A stretch of DNA of 64,000 nucleotides from Corylus avellana (GCF_901000735.1 NC_081542.1:34784204-34848203); one strand, 5' to 3'; shown: positions 33,950 to 47,361, counted from the stretch's first letter. Made by a program: numbers and translations. Notes: a model not told the origin generated them from the letters alone.

Positions 33950-36000
33950 ATTCTTTAACTCATGTCTATGTGAATCTCTATGTAAATGACATAAGAGGTT
34001 TTGCCCAAATCTTTCATTTGAAAGTTTAGTGAGAGGAACTTTGTGTAGCAAACCTAAATCACTTTTTGCAAGCAAATACTATATACACGACTAAAAGAAA
34101 GTAACTTTACTCCCACTAACCTTAAGGTATAACACTGATTAACAAGGTTCTTAATAAAACTATATGAGGTAATAACCTTATAAAAGTTTATACACCATTG
34201 ACAGGAGACCTATCTTAGCCCATAAATAGATTTCCTTAATTTGCAAGCTTTCTGACTTATATGTACCTACGATAATGTGCCCATGCACACTTTTGGAGGT
34301 TCCTAAGGTTTTTCTTGAAAGCTTTTCTATTAGGGTGTTGGCTGAAGCCTTTTAGGAACTCACTAAATGTTCCTTAACAAACTTTATAAAATCTTTGGCC
34401 TTAAAAGTATTCAGGAATAGATTCCCGATACATTTGGTAATATGAGATTTTTTGAACATCAAACTTAAGCAATTATATTACTCTCATTGTTCATGACTAA
34501 TAATCTCATGTGGTGTACTTGACTCTGTGAGAGTGGGTGATTCGTCTACACATAACACCAAATTAAGTTCCAAACACCCTAAAGCAAAGCGCATTTTCTT
34601 TTTCAATTAGAAAATTATCACTAGAAAGTATTGGAACATAAAATACCATTAATTGAAGCAGAAGGAATGCATGCAATAACCAAGGCAAATAAGATATTTT
34701 AATGCTATGAAGTAACTTTATTTAAATCAACCAATGTTAATTTAATAGTAAATTCCAACCTACCTTTAGGCAAATGCTACATCACACATGAATTTACTAA
34801 ATAACTTTATTAATAAGACTAGTAAATTTAAACATTAATAAATAAAAATTTCCTGTACCTGTGGGCATAAGAAAATTTTACTTTTAATGCCAAATTGATC
34901 ATCTTATTCTAATTAAATCATAAAAATAATAACCTCTATGTTGGCAAAGTCATTAAATTTATGAGTTAATCACGACATAGATGTTTAATTCTTTTTTATG
35001 AAGTTCATGTAAAAAATCTTTATGTGATTATCATTATAAAATTAGGATGCTGTGGCTATTCCTAAAAATATTATAATAGTCACAACTTCAATAACATCTA
35101 ATTGCCATATAGATGCCAAAATTCATCTTTGAAATTTTTACAAAAATTTCTTTACCTTATTATCATCATGACTTAGGATGCTGTGGCTATTCCCTTGTCA
35201 CTTTGAATTCCACTACTTCATAATGGCACCATAAAACTTCAATCTTTATGTTGATCACAAAATATCCCATGGCATAATGCTTTAATAAATATTTATGCTC
35301 AAGATCCATATAAATAAGAATGAAGGTGCTACTTTCCAGAATAGAAAGAAACGTTATATATAGTCAAAACGTTTTCTGAACCAAAACAAATCGGTGGCTT
35401 GACGGCGGAACCCCTCTTTCCCCAGACTTGAACCGAGGTTTGAATCTCCTCACTACAAAAATGTGTCCTGTTTTTCTTTGCTCTTTGTGGCGCGTATATG
35501 CAAGTGGGCATGCATTCCGGTTCATCCCCTACCTTCAGCCGGGTCTACAAATCAAATCTGGGTCGGGTCTCACCCCATACGAGTCTAAAAACGGAATTTC
35601 TCATTTTTTTTTTATTCACCCCATACGGGTCTAAAAACGGATTTTCTTTTGGTTTTTTGGTTCAGAATCATTAAGACTACTGATTTATGGGTTTGGAAAC
35701 ATATGGGTATTCAAAAGTAATGAGAAGAAATCATCATTTTAAAGAAAATGGCATGGCCGAAAATTTTGTTACAAAGATTTCAAAATTGTTCAAAAAAATA
35801 TTGTGTTTAACACAATCAAACCTCGTAACATTGATCTTTAAAACCACAAAAGAATCATTAAACATTAAACTTCAAAAGATTCGGCCAAACCATACCATTT
35901 TGAAACTTAACCCAAAACCAAAAAATCTCAAAACATTGAACATATAAACCTTCAATCACTCAAGAAATATTCAACAAATCCGTACTAAACAACATGGCAT
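33950..36000 (-). other. Degraded copia interior, no readable domains
   Basis: A/T-rich sequence between the RNase H relics and the primer site, with no convincing gag, protease or integrase. ORFs at 35428-35947 on the + strand have no recognised family. Confidence 0.5.
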
Positions 36001-36022
36001 AGAAGTAGGCTCTGATACCACT

Positions 36023-36601
36023 TGTTGGGTCATATTTCGGTTGGGTTGGGCCCAGCACAAACCTACCGGCCCATTCCCCCACACTCGGTAATTTTTTACT
36101 ATTCAAAGTAAACTCACGTTCGGCAGACTTAGGCTTATATGAATTATATTATCAACGCTCGGTTTTCAGGCTCGGTTTTCACCGAGCCTGAGGTAGATAC
36201 CGAGCGTTACCCACAGGAAATAATAAACATATATGAATAAATACCCTATTTGATGTTCCCCGGTATATTGTTGACACGTGGACCCTCGGTAAAAGTCTAC
36301 AGTGTTAGATGAACAGGTACAATCCAATGCCTATAAAAGGGGGGTCCCCTCCCACTATTTCGGTAACTCCTTTTTACCCTCAGCATTGAATACTTTACTT
36401 ATCTTTTCTCTGATCCATAGTTTCCAAGTTCATTTTTCTCTTAAACACTGTGACTAACTTAGGCATCGGAGCTTTCTCTGGCCGGACAACGCCGGCAGCT
36501 TTGATCCCTTTTCTTTGTCTTTTATATCCAGTTTAACACTCGGTTATCAAGTATTGTGCTGGGACCTTTCCTACGTCATCATTCGGAAAACTGTTTCAAC
36601 A
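36023..36601 (+). repeat. Tat 5' LTR
   Basis: 579 bp with TATA-like CCTATAAAAGGGGGGTCCC at about 36331. It is matched base for base in length by 47362-47940. Confidence 0.95.
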
Positions 36602-36603
36602 GT

Positions 36604-36624
36604 TTAGTGCCGTCTGTGGGAACG
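36604..36624 (+). promoter_or_regulatory. Tat primer binding region
   Basis: TTAGTGCCGTCTGTGGGAAC follows the LTR at the position of the primer binding site. The tRNA was not assigned. Confidence 0.6.
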
Positions 36625-36661
36625 GTTTTTATCTGTTCTTACTAATCTCAAATATTCCGAT

Positions 36662-38230
36662 ATGGCGAACACACCTCCACACCCTAACGCATCACCACAC
36701 CTTATCCCAATCATCCAACCGGATGTACCCGGAACCTCAAATGATCCAAATCCCCAAACAGCCACTATGGTAGATTTCATGAAACGAATAGCCGAATCTG
36801 TTGAGGCCATGAGGAAGCAGGATGAAGAGATCGTCTCTAGGCTACCTCCTATAGAGGATTCGGTACAGAAAAGGAGACGAGAAGGGTCCATTAGGGAACC
36901 ACCACCATCAGCTCGCCATCAATCAACCCAACAAGACGCTGGAAGTTCGATACAGGAAGTCCGCATACAATTCAAACCAAAGCAAACACTCACTGACGAG
37001 AACACACCAAGAGTTCACAACTTGGTGGTAAGTCACACCATGGCGAATCTAGCCACGCCAAAACCCACCATAGCCGCTCCCAGTGTAGCCATTCTCGTCA
37101 TGCTCGCTCGTGTCTCGACAAGCCTGTGGAAGCTGCCATGCATAAGGACGTAAAAGATCTCCAGGAGAAGTTTGCAAAATGGCTTTCTTAATCGAAAATG
37201 GGGAAAATTGGTCCGCCACCGAGGATCTCATGCAACATACCAATTTGCCTTTTACTGATCGGGTGATGAGGTTTCCAATGCCCAGCAGTTTTAAGGTGCC
37301 TCGGATCGGCGAGTATGACAGAAGTGGAGATCCTTCCGATCACATGGAAAGCTTCCAAGCTCACATCATCCTTCATGAAACTCCTGACGAGATTGCTTGC
37401 CGAGCCTTCCCGTTAACTCTAAGGGGAGTTGCCAAAGAATGGTTTGGAAGTCTGAGTCCTAAATCTGTTGATAATTTTGATTATCTTGGGCAGCAGTTCT
37501 TAGGACAATTTCTTGCCGTTCGAAGGAGAAAGAAGAATCCAGCGTATCTATTGTCCTTAGTACAAGGAAAGAACGAGTCCTTGAAAGATTATTTGTTGCG
37601 GTTCAATCGGGAGAAGCTGGCAGTGGAGGGTACTAACGAGCAAACTGTTCTTTCAGCATTGATGCACGGTATACAGATTGAAGGGCCTTTAATGGCCGAG
37701 TTGTCCAAAAGGCCAAAAACAGGAACTTTACGACTGTTCAACAGCAAGGCAGAGGAGTTCATCAACCAGGAAGAGACTATCTCAGCGTTGCTGAAGTCTA
37801 AAGCTATTGAGAACAAACTGCCATTGATCCAGGTACGATTAAACCAAAGGTCTATGTCGAGAAGAAAAAGAAGGATCACCAGAATCCTAAAATTCTGGAA
37901 AGAAAGGTTGATCTACCTCCTCGGCCAAATCAGCATCAACAATATGTAGGATGGACACCCCTTAATGCAACTGTTTATAAGGTGTTCATGGAAGTTAAGA
38001 AGGATCCAAGCTTCCGATGGCCAGGAAGGATGAAGTCTCCTCCCCAGAACCATAATGCTCGGAAATTTTGTGAGTATCATAATGATCATGGGCATCAGAC
38101 CGAGGATTGTATCAGTCTTAGGTTCGAGATTGAAAAATTTCTAAGGAATGGAAAGTTGCTGAATTTCTTGGCTGAAGAAAATGGCAAAGGGAAGAGCTCC
38201 CAGGATGGTCAGGGTCAGCATTCGGGATAG
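36662..38230 (+). pseudogene. Tat gag, frameshifted
   Basis: The capsid gene is read in pieces: 36662-37153 (MANTPPHPNASPHLIPIIQP, coiled region VDFMKRIAESVEAMRKQDEE), 37179-37949 (gag core, YDRSGDPSDHMESFQAHIIL, LKDYLLRFNREKLAVEG) and 37982-38230. The last piece has the Tat-type knuckle CEYHNDHGHQTEDCISLRFE. The pieces lie in different frames with a stop at 38228, so it is not translatable as one protein. Confidence 0.85.
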
Positions 38231-38407
38231 AATAATGATCAGTCACGCAATCAGAGGCAGAGACGTGAGGAACTGAGGGTTACGCAAAATCAGCAGCAGA
38301 GTCCCCAGAACGAAGCTATTATTGGAGAGATTTGTACCATCTTAGGAGGCCTCGCTAGTGGAGGAGAATCAAGCTCGGCAAGAAAGGCTTATGCCAATCA
38401 AGCGAGA

Positions 38408-41322
38408 ATGGAGGAAATCCTTGTGCTTGAAACACCCTTCAAAGTCCAGAAACGAGAACTGAGTGTTCTAACATTTTTGGAGGAAGATGCGAAAGAAGTT
38501 TCGATGCCACATGATGATGCCTTGGTGATAACTTTGACGGTAGCTAACCATGTTGTTCACCGAGTGTTGGTGGATAATGGAAGTTCGGCTGATATCATTT
38601 ATTGGACGGTTGTTCAACAATTAGGCATTAGCCAAGAGAAGTTAAAACCCTTCATGTCACCCTTGATAGGATTTGCAGGTGAGCGTGTCCAACCCATTGG
38701 GTTGATTGCTCTTCCAGTTACTGCGGGGACTGCTCCCAGGCAATCCACTATCATGGTGGATTTTTTGGTCATCGACCGACCATCAGCTTACAACATGATT
38801 ATCAGTCGGCCAGCTTTGAATCAATTAAGAGCGGTTACTTCTACCTACCATTTGAAAGTGAAGTTCCCAACCATTGAGGGAGTTGGCGAAGTCAAGGGAG
38901 ACCAAGTTGTTGCCAGAAGGTGTTATCATACATCTTTGAAGAAATGCCCAAAAATAGCACTTTTGACCATCGGTAATCTGGGAGACGAGCGGAAGATGCA
39001 GTTGAGAAAGGAGCCAGCCGAGCCATTAATTGACGTACCTATAGCTGAAGGAAAAGTTGTCAAGGTCGGTTCTCAACTAACTTCTGAGGTTAAAAAAATC
39101 CTTGTTCGGTTTCTCCAGCAAAACCTTGAAGTTTTTGCATGGTCTCCTGAGGACATGCCGGGGATTGATCCCAAGGATATTGTTCATCACTTGAACATTA
39201 ATCCAGAAGTTAAGCCAGTGAAGCAGAAGCGAAGGAAATTTGCTCCCAACAGGAACATGGCAATTGCCGAGGAAGTGGACAAACTTCTAAAGGCTCAGTT
39301 TATTGAAGAGGCGCATTACCCTGATTGGTTGTCCAATGTAGTGATAGTTAAGAAGTCCTCTGGGAAGTGGAGGATGTGCGTAGATTTTACCGACCTTAAC
39401 AAGGCCTGCCCAAAAGATAGCTTTCCGCTACCCCATATCAGCTCTTTGGTTGATGCAACAACAGGGTATGAGTTGTTGAGCTTCATGGATGCCTTTTCGA
39501 GCTATAATAAGATTTTCATGCATCCATTTGATCAGGAAAAAACAGCCTTCATCACCGACCGAGGCTTGTACTGCTACAAAGTCATGCCATTTGGTTTAAA
39601 AAATGCCGGTGCAACTTACCAAAGGTTGGTAAACAGGATGTTTCAAGAACAGATTGGGAAGAACATGGAGGTTTATGTTGATGACATACTGGTCAAAAGC
39701 AAGCTGCAGATAGACCATGTTACAGACTTGCAGGAGGCGTTCAAAACATTGAAGCGTTTTAAGATGAAATTGAACCCTACAAAGTGTGCATTCGAAGTCT
39801 CATCCGGGAAGTTCCTCTGTTATATGGTTTCCAGCCGAGGGATAGAGGCCAATCTAGAGAAGATCCAGGCAGTTTTGGACATGCAATCTCCAAAGAATAT
39901 AAAGCAAGTTCAACAGTTGACGGGAAGAGTTGCAGCTTTAAATAGGTTCATTTCTCGGTCAACAGATAAGTGCCTTCCATTCTTTAAAATTTTGCGTAAA
40001 GCTTTCAAATGGTCTGAAGAATACGAGCAGGCATTCGAACAACTTAAGAAATACCTGGCCAGTCCACCTCTTCTCAGCCGAGCTATTCCTGGAGAAGTAT
40101 TATATTTATACTTAGCCGTATCTTCAACTGCGGTCAGTACAACCCTGATTCGCGAGGAAGAGGGTGTTCAGAACCGGTCTACTTCATTAGCCGAGCATTG
40201 CATGGGGCCGAGGAAAGATACGTACAGATGGAGAAACTTGCTTTTTCCCTGGTAATTGCTTCCAGGAAGCTCCGACCATACTTCCAAGCTCATACGATCA
40301 ATGTTTTGACCGAGTATCCATTAAAGAAAGTACTTCGAAAGTTGGACTTGTCTGGTCGATTGGTCAACTGGGCAATCGAAATTAGTGAATTCGACATTCA
40401 CTTTATCTCTCGTAATGCTGTCAAAGGTCAGGCTTTAGCAGACTTTGTGGCGGAGTTCACTAACATCCAAGACCAAGAGGATTGGCCCAAGGAGAGAACA
40501 TGGGTAATTTATGTAGATGGCTCATCCACCAAGAGAAATGGCGGAGCTGGGGTCGTGATTATCACACTGAATGGAAGAGAGTTGAAAAGCTCATTAAGGT
40601 TAGAATTCAAAACTACCAATAATGAGGCCGAGTATGAAGCCGTAATAGCTGGGCTCGGTTTAGCCCAAGAGTTGGAGGCAGAGTTTGTAGAGGTGCGGAG
40701 TGATTCTCAAGTTATAGTCGGCCACATTCGCGGTGAGTTTGAGGCTAAGGGCACCAAAATGAAACTCTACTTGTCCAAAATTCAAGGTATGCAAAAATCT
40801 TTCAAGAAGTGTTGCATTGTTAAAATCCCGAGGGAAGAGAACGAGAAGGCCGACCATCTGGCCCGTTTAGGTTCTTCAACCGAGTGTGAGGTGGGAGAAT
40901 CCGACCAGATAATACAAATTCAGCAACAACCTTCCATCGCTGAGAAGATTTTTATTCTAACTATCGAAGTCATGCCTGCTTGGGCTGAAGAAATTGTTAG
41001 TTATCTCGAAAGGGGAATTATGCCGGGAGATAAGAGAAAGGCAGTACAGTTAAAGCGAAAGGCTGCTCGGTTCGCATTAGTCAATGAAGCCCTTGTTAAA
41101 CGAGGTTTTATGTTACTGCTCCTTAAATGTGTTTCTAAAGAAGAGGGTGATTATGTCCTTCGAGAGATTCATGAAGGAATCTGTGGCAGTCACTCGGGAT
41201 CCCGTATTTTAGCACACAAAGCAGTAAGAGCAGGATTCTTTTGGCAGAGCATGAACCAGGACTCTATAAATTTGCTCAAAACTTGTGACAGTTGCCAGCA
41301 TTTTGCCAACGTTATCAAGTAG
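38408..41322 (+). pseudogene. Tat pol: protease, reverse transcriptase, two RNase H domains, integrase zinc finger
   Basis: 38408-40255 carries protease VLVDNGSSADIIYW (38565) and reverse transcriptase WRMCVDFTDLNKACPKDSFP and EVYVDDILVKSK (about 39670). It also carries the start of the first RNase H, in which the usual catalytic aspartate region is replaced (LYLAVSSTAVSTTL). A frame change near 40200 leads to 40198-41322. That piece holds the rest of the first RNase H, then a second, plant-type RNase H (WVIYVDGSSTKRNGGAGVVI near 40501, NEAEYEAVIAGL, VRSDSQVIVGHI). It ends with the integrase HHCC finger (CGSHSGSRILAHKAVRAGFF, CDSCQHFA), stopping at 41320. Confidence 0.9.
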
Positions 41323-41376
41323 CCTCCTGAAGAACTTAGCTCGGTTTCCTCACCATGGCCATTTTCACAATGGGGG

Positions 41377-42217
41377 GTGGATATAGTAGGGCCATTACCT
41401 ACAGTGAAAGGAGGAGTTCGGTTCGTTGTGGTTGCTGTTGACTATTTCACCAAGTGGGCAGAAGCTGAAGCTCTGGTGAATATTACTGCAAAAAAACATC
41501 GAGAAATTTCTTTGAAGAAATGTAATTTGTCGATATGGGATTCCACATGCTTTTATTACGGACAATGGTAAGCAGTTTGACTGTGAGTCCTTTCGGAATT
41601 GGTGTACCGGACTTCATGTTCGGAAATACTTTTCATCCCCGGGACATCCTCAGGCAAATGGACAAGTGGAAGCAACGAACAAAACAATATTCAAAATTCT
41701 GAAGAAGAAGCTCGGTCAGCACAAAGGAGAATGGGCGGAAGATCTTCCCGAAGTTCTATGGGCATACCGCACAACCAGAAGGACTCCAACTGAGGAAACT
41801 CCTTTCGCCTTAGCCTACGGAACCGAGGTTGTCATCCCTGCCGAGGTCAAATCTGGGAGTTTTCGAGTGGATGCATTCAACCCCAATTACAATGGCGAGG
41901 GTCTCAAGTTGCATTTGGATTTGCTACAAGAAAAACAAGATCAGGCCCAAGTCACAATGGAGGCATATTAGCAGAGAGTAGCTCGGTATTTGAACCGACG
42001 AGTAAAGCATCGTAGTTTCCAAGTTGGAGATTTAGTTTTGAAAAAAGTCACCCTGGCAACCAAAGATGCAACCGAGGGAAAACTCGCACCGAATTGGGAA
42101 GGACCATACCAGGTAATCAAATGCGGCAAAGCGGGAGCTTACCATTTTACAAACTCTGAAGGAAAACAACTCCAACGACCATGGAATGCTGAACATCTTA
42201 AGAAGTACTTTGTATAA
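41377..42217 (+). pseudogene. Tat integrase core and C-terminus, frameshifted
   Basis: 41377-41571 gives MDIVGPLPTVKGGVRFVVVA and DYFTKWAEAEAL (first catalytic Asp). A shift follows, and 41666-41971 gives EATNKTIFKILKKKLGQHKG and the glutamate-containing helix, VLWAYRTTRRTPTEETPFAL. A stop at 41969 precedes 41990-42217 (RRVKHRSFQVGDLVLKKV, WEGPYQVIK). At least two frame breaks disable it. Confidence 0.88.
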
Positions 42218-42339
42218 AATTATAATTCTCAGAGCATCACTTTTGTTGTATTATTTTAAATCGATGCATATTAATGAAGGATCCTCTGAGATTATAATCA
42301 TATAGAAATCTTAAGCATGTGTCAACCCATGTCTTTGGT

Positions 42340-43050
42340 TAATGTTCGGAGATTAAATTCAGATAAAAACAATCTTCAGAAAGATGTTTATAAACACTTT
42401 CTGAAAAACTTTAGTGAAAAATAGCCATAGAATTCTCGAGCATCACTCGATATGTTCTAACCAAGGCACTTTCACTAAACAAACGTAAAACCTTTTCCAG
42501 AAAAGGTTCTACCTTGGCGAAACATAGCCGGAGAATTTACCAAGTTTTGCTTGGTCAAATATCGCTAAGGTGCTTTCTCGAGGAAACAGAGCATTAACAT
42601 GCCAAATCTTTCGATTTTACTCTCAGAAAATATAGCTGAACTGAGCACTTTTCTGGGAGTCATTTTTTGGAGAAGTATTTATAACACTCTCCAACCCTTC
42701 GGTGAAATATAGCTAGAGCTTTTTCCCAAACCTAGTTTGGTGAAGTATCGCTAAAGCGCTTTCCCGAGGAAGAGTTTGGAGATATAGCTGAACAAAGCGC
42801 TTTCCAAACTTAAAACCTTTTGCTCAAAGGTTCCCCTTCGGTGAAATATAGCCCAAGAATTCCCGAGCGTAACTCGGTGAAACATCGCGAAGGCGCTTTC
42901 CCAAGGAAGAGTTCGGAAATATAGCAAAACAAAGCGCTTTCCAAACTTAACCTTTACTCAAAGGTTCTACATCGGAGAAATATAGCCAGAGAAGTTCCCG
43001 AATGTATTTCGGTAAACATCACTAAGGCACTTTCCTGATGATGAAGTTCA
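42340..43050 (+). repeat. Degenerate tandem repeats in the Tat 3' region
   Basis: Recurring phrases (GGTGAAATATAGC, AAAGCGCTTTCC, GAGGAAGAGTTTGGAGATAT) form several diverged units. One well-matched pair is offset by about 137 bases (42766 and 42903), and other offsets are longer. AAAGCGCTTT is itself a palindrome. Tat and Ogre elements are known to carry such repeats in this position. Confidence 0.65.
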
Positions 43051-43481
43051 TAAAGCATCCTTACAATTACAGCATCCACCGAGTATTAAGCCTTCATGCC
43101 AAACACTTATCGTGGTTGAACATGGTTTCTTCACAAACAACGCATTCTCGGTCAAATAAGCAACATGCTACGGTATTAATTCATGTTTTACATTCGGTTC
43201 AAGTTTTTACGCCTCGTGAAGATTCCCATCAGTATAAATTGCATTTATAAAACTATGGGAATCAGGGGGGTATACATAGTATGTTTGCATGAAGTTCCTT
43301 AGATCTATCGATGTGCGAGGTTGATATTAGAATAAAGAACAAAAATTTCTTTCTGTCATTTCCTTCATTTACAAGTTCAAGTAGATACAAAAGAAAGGTG
43401 TTCTCTCTCGGTATTTACACAAAAAAAAAATCAATCAAGAAGATCAAGAGGAAGCACGGTCCCATTCTTCATCAAACGCAG

Positions 43482-46400
43482 TTATTGATTCTTCCGAATC
43501 AACAGTTGAAGATTTTTCACCCCACGACGTTCAGCCGCAGCAGAGGATTCCCCAGTTGGACGCCAAGCGAATGGGTCGAAGCCGAACATTGTGATACCTT
43601 TGCAGTCAGGCATCTGATCTTTACCGAGTATGGTGATTTTTGAAATATCCTCTTCAGTAGGAGGAACATCTTCAGGTTTGGTTGTGTTGAGGTCGACACC
43701 CTCAGGAGGATTCTTCGACCATCTGCGGAAAGTTTCAAAACCTGAGATGAAGCCTGTGCCCCAACCATAGTCTCGGACCCAGGAGGCAAAAGAAAGCTGC
43801 TTGTAGAAATCCAGAGCTTTGTTCTTGTATCTGAACACTTGTTCCTTAGCTCGCAGGAATTTCCCTCTTAGACCCTCAGCTCTTTTGACGGCAGTTTTGG
43901 TTTTCTTCTTGGCCGATTTTCGCCTTTTTTCTGAGGCCAGAAGCTGCTCTTCAGTTATTTTCAATTTTTCCTCAGCAACTTCGGCTCTGGTGCACTGAGT
44001 GGCCGAGTGTCTCCAAACTTCTTCCAGCTCTTCGGAAACTTGGTTAATTCAAGACTCAGCGGCTTGGCATTGAAGTTCGGCCTCGGCATGTTTCTCTTTG
44101 TAGAGAGCCACCTTATCGTCCAGGGCTGAGTCATCAAGGAGCAACTATCTATTCTCGGCTGTCTGGGCAATTCCCTGGATACTTTGCTTACGAATTCGAG
44201 AGAGAGCTTGAGAATGCTGAGCTTCCAGATCTTTAACCTTTTGTTTGGTAATGAGAAGCTCAGCCTCGGCTCCTTCAAGTTTCTTCTGTATATTCTCAGG
44301 TTCCAAAGCTGAAATCTCATCAAAGCTCTTCTTTAGCCGAGTTGCTCCCTCTTCAAGAGTCAAGAAGTCAGCTTTTAAACTCGCATGCATTGTTCGTTCA
44401 GCTGCAAGCTCAGACTCCAATTGGCGAGACCGAGAAACAGCTTCTACGCCTTGAGCTTCTAACCGTTGTATCTCAGCTTCGGCTTCCTCAAGCTTCTTCT
44501 TGGTTTGCTCGGTTTCCCGAGTCGTGAGTTTAGCAGATCTTCTGAAATGAAGGTAGTAGTTCATGCTTTGCATTGACCCCTGCAAATGAAAAGTTTTAGA
44601 ACAAGTATTATTAGCAGAAACTGAATGGGTGGGAGTATATTTACCTCAAGTTGATGGTAGAGCATGTGTTCCATCACCTCCTTCGGAACCTGGGTGTTGA
44701 CTTCCACGGGATTATTGGCTGGAATAGCACCTACCAATAGAGCGAAGGGATTCTCGATCCACTTGTCGCCTAACTGAGTGAGGGGCTCCCCGAAAGACCA
44801 GTATATAGGGTCAGGTGTGCGTTCTGTAGAGGAGCCCGATGCCCTCCATGACCCGGCAGGATTCTCCTTGAAAATGAATTTTGGAGGCTCGGAGGGACAC
44901 TCCATCGTCATACTCACCAGCCCACTTTTTACAGGATGGGACGACTCCCCAAGGTGTGGGAATTTGTCGCCAACTGGAAACTTGAAGCCAACCTCTTCTT
45001 CAGTAATTCCGTCAGCAGCTGCTGCAAATTTTGTGCCCATCTGCTCATCATCTTCGGACACTTCAACCAGCCCTTCGGCAAAAGCTTGCTCAGCGACTGT
45101 TGGTTCAGTAAAAATTGGCACTCGTTCAGCAACCTCGGAGACCGAGGGACCAGAAGTGGCCAATTCTTCAACCTTAGGTCTACTGCCTATAACTTCATCA
45201 ACCGAAGGCTCGGTTCGGTTAGCCTCAGGATGCGAGGACGATGGCTCTCCTTTCGTTTGTCCTGGGCCGACAACCGCCAAAGGTTCTGCAGGCATTGTTC
45301 TGGAAGTTAGGAAGGCGTAGACTTCAGCAGCCTCTATGGGTTCTTGTTCCTCAGAGTCAGAGGAACTTATCTGTACAGCCTCGGTAGGAGTTGCGAAGCG
45401 AGGAATGGCCGAGGAGGGGGAACTTCCAGAACTTCGGATGCTGAAACTTCAACCCCAACAGGTTTTAAAGAAGAAGATGGAGGGGTATGCATTGCGAAGG
45501 GGGCATCCTGTGCCGACTTACCCTGTATGTTCAGGAATTCTCTAACCCCGCTAAGAACGTTGGAGTATGCCCTAATGTGGGGAGCAGTGACTACCGGCTC
45601 GGGGGCACTCGGATCTTTAGCACCCCCTTGTCCCACTTCTTCACGTACATTAGCCGAGGGTGCAATCACTCCTTCCGCTGAAGGTTCGGCAACAAGCTCA
45701 GCTGTCTTCGAGCTATCCTCGGCAGCCCTGATTTTCTTCTTATTTTTTCCTGCAGTGGTCTTTATCCGCTTCTTACTCTTCTTTGAAGAAGGAACTTCGG
45801 GACCCTCAAGCTCTTCAGTAATTGTCAGTGAGACCCTTGCACTGACTGGTGGCCTCGCAGAGTGTTTCTTCAGAGGAACATCTTCAGCTTTCCTCTTGCC
45901 CTTTCCTTTGGAAGACTCGGTGGCCCTAGCAGCCAGCCCTCTCTGCGCCTCGGTAACTGGTACTCTCGGCGTAGTAGCTTCTACTAGCCTCGGGGGTGCG
46001 GGGGTCCACATATATCGTCTTAGGTTCTCCTCAACCATGATGACGTCGTAATCCATCTTCAGAGGATTAAGCTCGGCGTACTCCAGCACATCCTTCACAC
46101 GTTTCGCCTCCACTGGATTCAAACGAGGTTCTTGTTGACCTAAAAGAAAAAAACAAATGTTAGAAATAGTTTTTCCACAAGAAAGAAGTAAAACGAACAA
46201 ATTTTGAAACTCGGTTTTACCTCGGTTCGATGGGGCAATAGTTTCACGAGGAACACTTGGGTCCCTGATTACTTCAGAAGGTGAGAATCCCCATTCGCCT
46301 TGCACGAAGATAAACTCCTCCTTCCACCCGTGGTTGCTCGAGTAGGTGCGCCTGAAGGTGAAGAGTTTCTTTTTCTTTCTGGGCTGGAAAGTGTACAGAA

Positions 46401-46815
46401 ACTCAGTTCTGGAACACTTCGTCAGTCGGTAAACCGAGAGAAACTCTGCAACTATGAGTGCATAATCCGCCCCGAGGATCAATGGCCAAGCAATCATGGA
46501 GGCGAAGAACACTCTCCAACCGTTTGGTGCCAACTGATGTGGAGCTATCCGAACGTAACTCAGCAACTCCCGAACTACCCTCGGGAAAGGCAGCCTCAAA
46601 CCAATATGGAACATGTCCATATAAACGCAAGCTTCTTGGCTGTCGACATCCACTACAGCCCCAACCCTATCATCGTCGAACCTTAACTGAACTGAATCAG
46701 GAATGTGACAAGCTTCACGGATCTGTTGTTCATCTTTTGCTAACAGATTGGATCTCCATGTAACTGGGTGTGATTCAACCAGTTCCTTAGGAACATTTTG
46801 GACTTTGGGACCCAT
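43482..46815 (-). CDS. Tat antisense accessory ORF ('putative gypsy-type transposon' domain), multi-exon and probably decayed
   Basis: This lies antisense to gag-pol, between pol and the 3' LTR. It starts with ATG at 46815 (MGPKVQNVPKELVESHPVTW). FPRVVRELLSYVRIAPHQLA and PNGWRVFFASMIAWPLILGA match the plant family named 'Putative gypsy type transposon'. An 81-base intron (46140-46220, GTAAAA...TTTTAG) can be spliced or read through. A low-complexity Ser/Pro/Glu region follows, with the basic KGKGKRKAEDV and KKSKKRIKTTAGKNKKKIRA runs. Then comes a long coiled coil (44585-44145, KLEEAEAEIQRLEAQGVEAV) and a conserved C-terminal block (43964-43482, YGWGTGFISGFETFRRWSKN). The blocks lie in different frames, so introns or frameshifts separate them; one likely intron spans about 44582-44644. 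The function of this ORF is unknown. Confidence 0.72.
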
Positions 46816-47361
46816 CTGGTATCGATATCAGAGGATTATAAAAAGGAAATGGAGAGGGAGGACAGAGTTAAGGGTATATACGAAGAAGAAGCCAAGTTGA
46901 GAAGAAAGAAAAAAGGTTGATGAAATTCTGAAAGAGCAACAATGGCTTCTGCGATATATAACAGTGGGATTTTTGAACGAAGAAGAAAAAGGTTTTATAA
47001 AGATCAGTGAAAGGGGCAACCAAAAAACGCATTTAATACCCTAGGGCCTAGGGTTCGGCGAAGGGACGTCTTACCATCTCCCCTTCCGTGCAGAAACTGA
47101 CACATGGCCGCATGACTGATTAAACGCAGGAAATCCGACGCGTGGCTCGCAAAAGGCAGAGGTAAGGTTTTAAAACGCTTCAGTTTTTATCTTTTTAAAA
47201 AAAAAAAAAAAAAAAAATTCAAATTTTGAAAATTTGAATTTCAAGAGCTAACTCGCATCATTTTGCCAAAAGACAAAAGCCGAGCTTATAAGAATTGATC
47301 AACACTCGGTTTTCTATATGTAATTTCCTTTTTCTATTAGAAAAGGAAATACGGGGGTAAC
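46816..47361. other. Tat 3' untranslated region and antisense promoter region
   Basis: This lies between the antisense start codon and the 3' LTR, with an A-tract (47197-47216) and the likely polypurine tract AAAAGGAAATACGGGGGTAA just before 47362. It would also hold any promoter of the antisense ORF; no clear TATA box was picked out. Confidence 0.5.

Noticed and set aside
44778..46686. Plus-strand ORFs of 60-235 codons in the Tat 3' region
   Set aside because: They are shadows of the antisense accessory ORF, which has recognisable conserved blocks.
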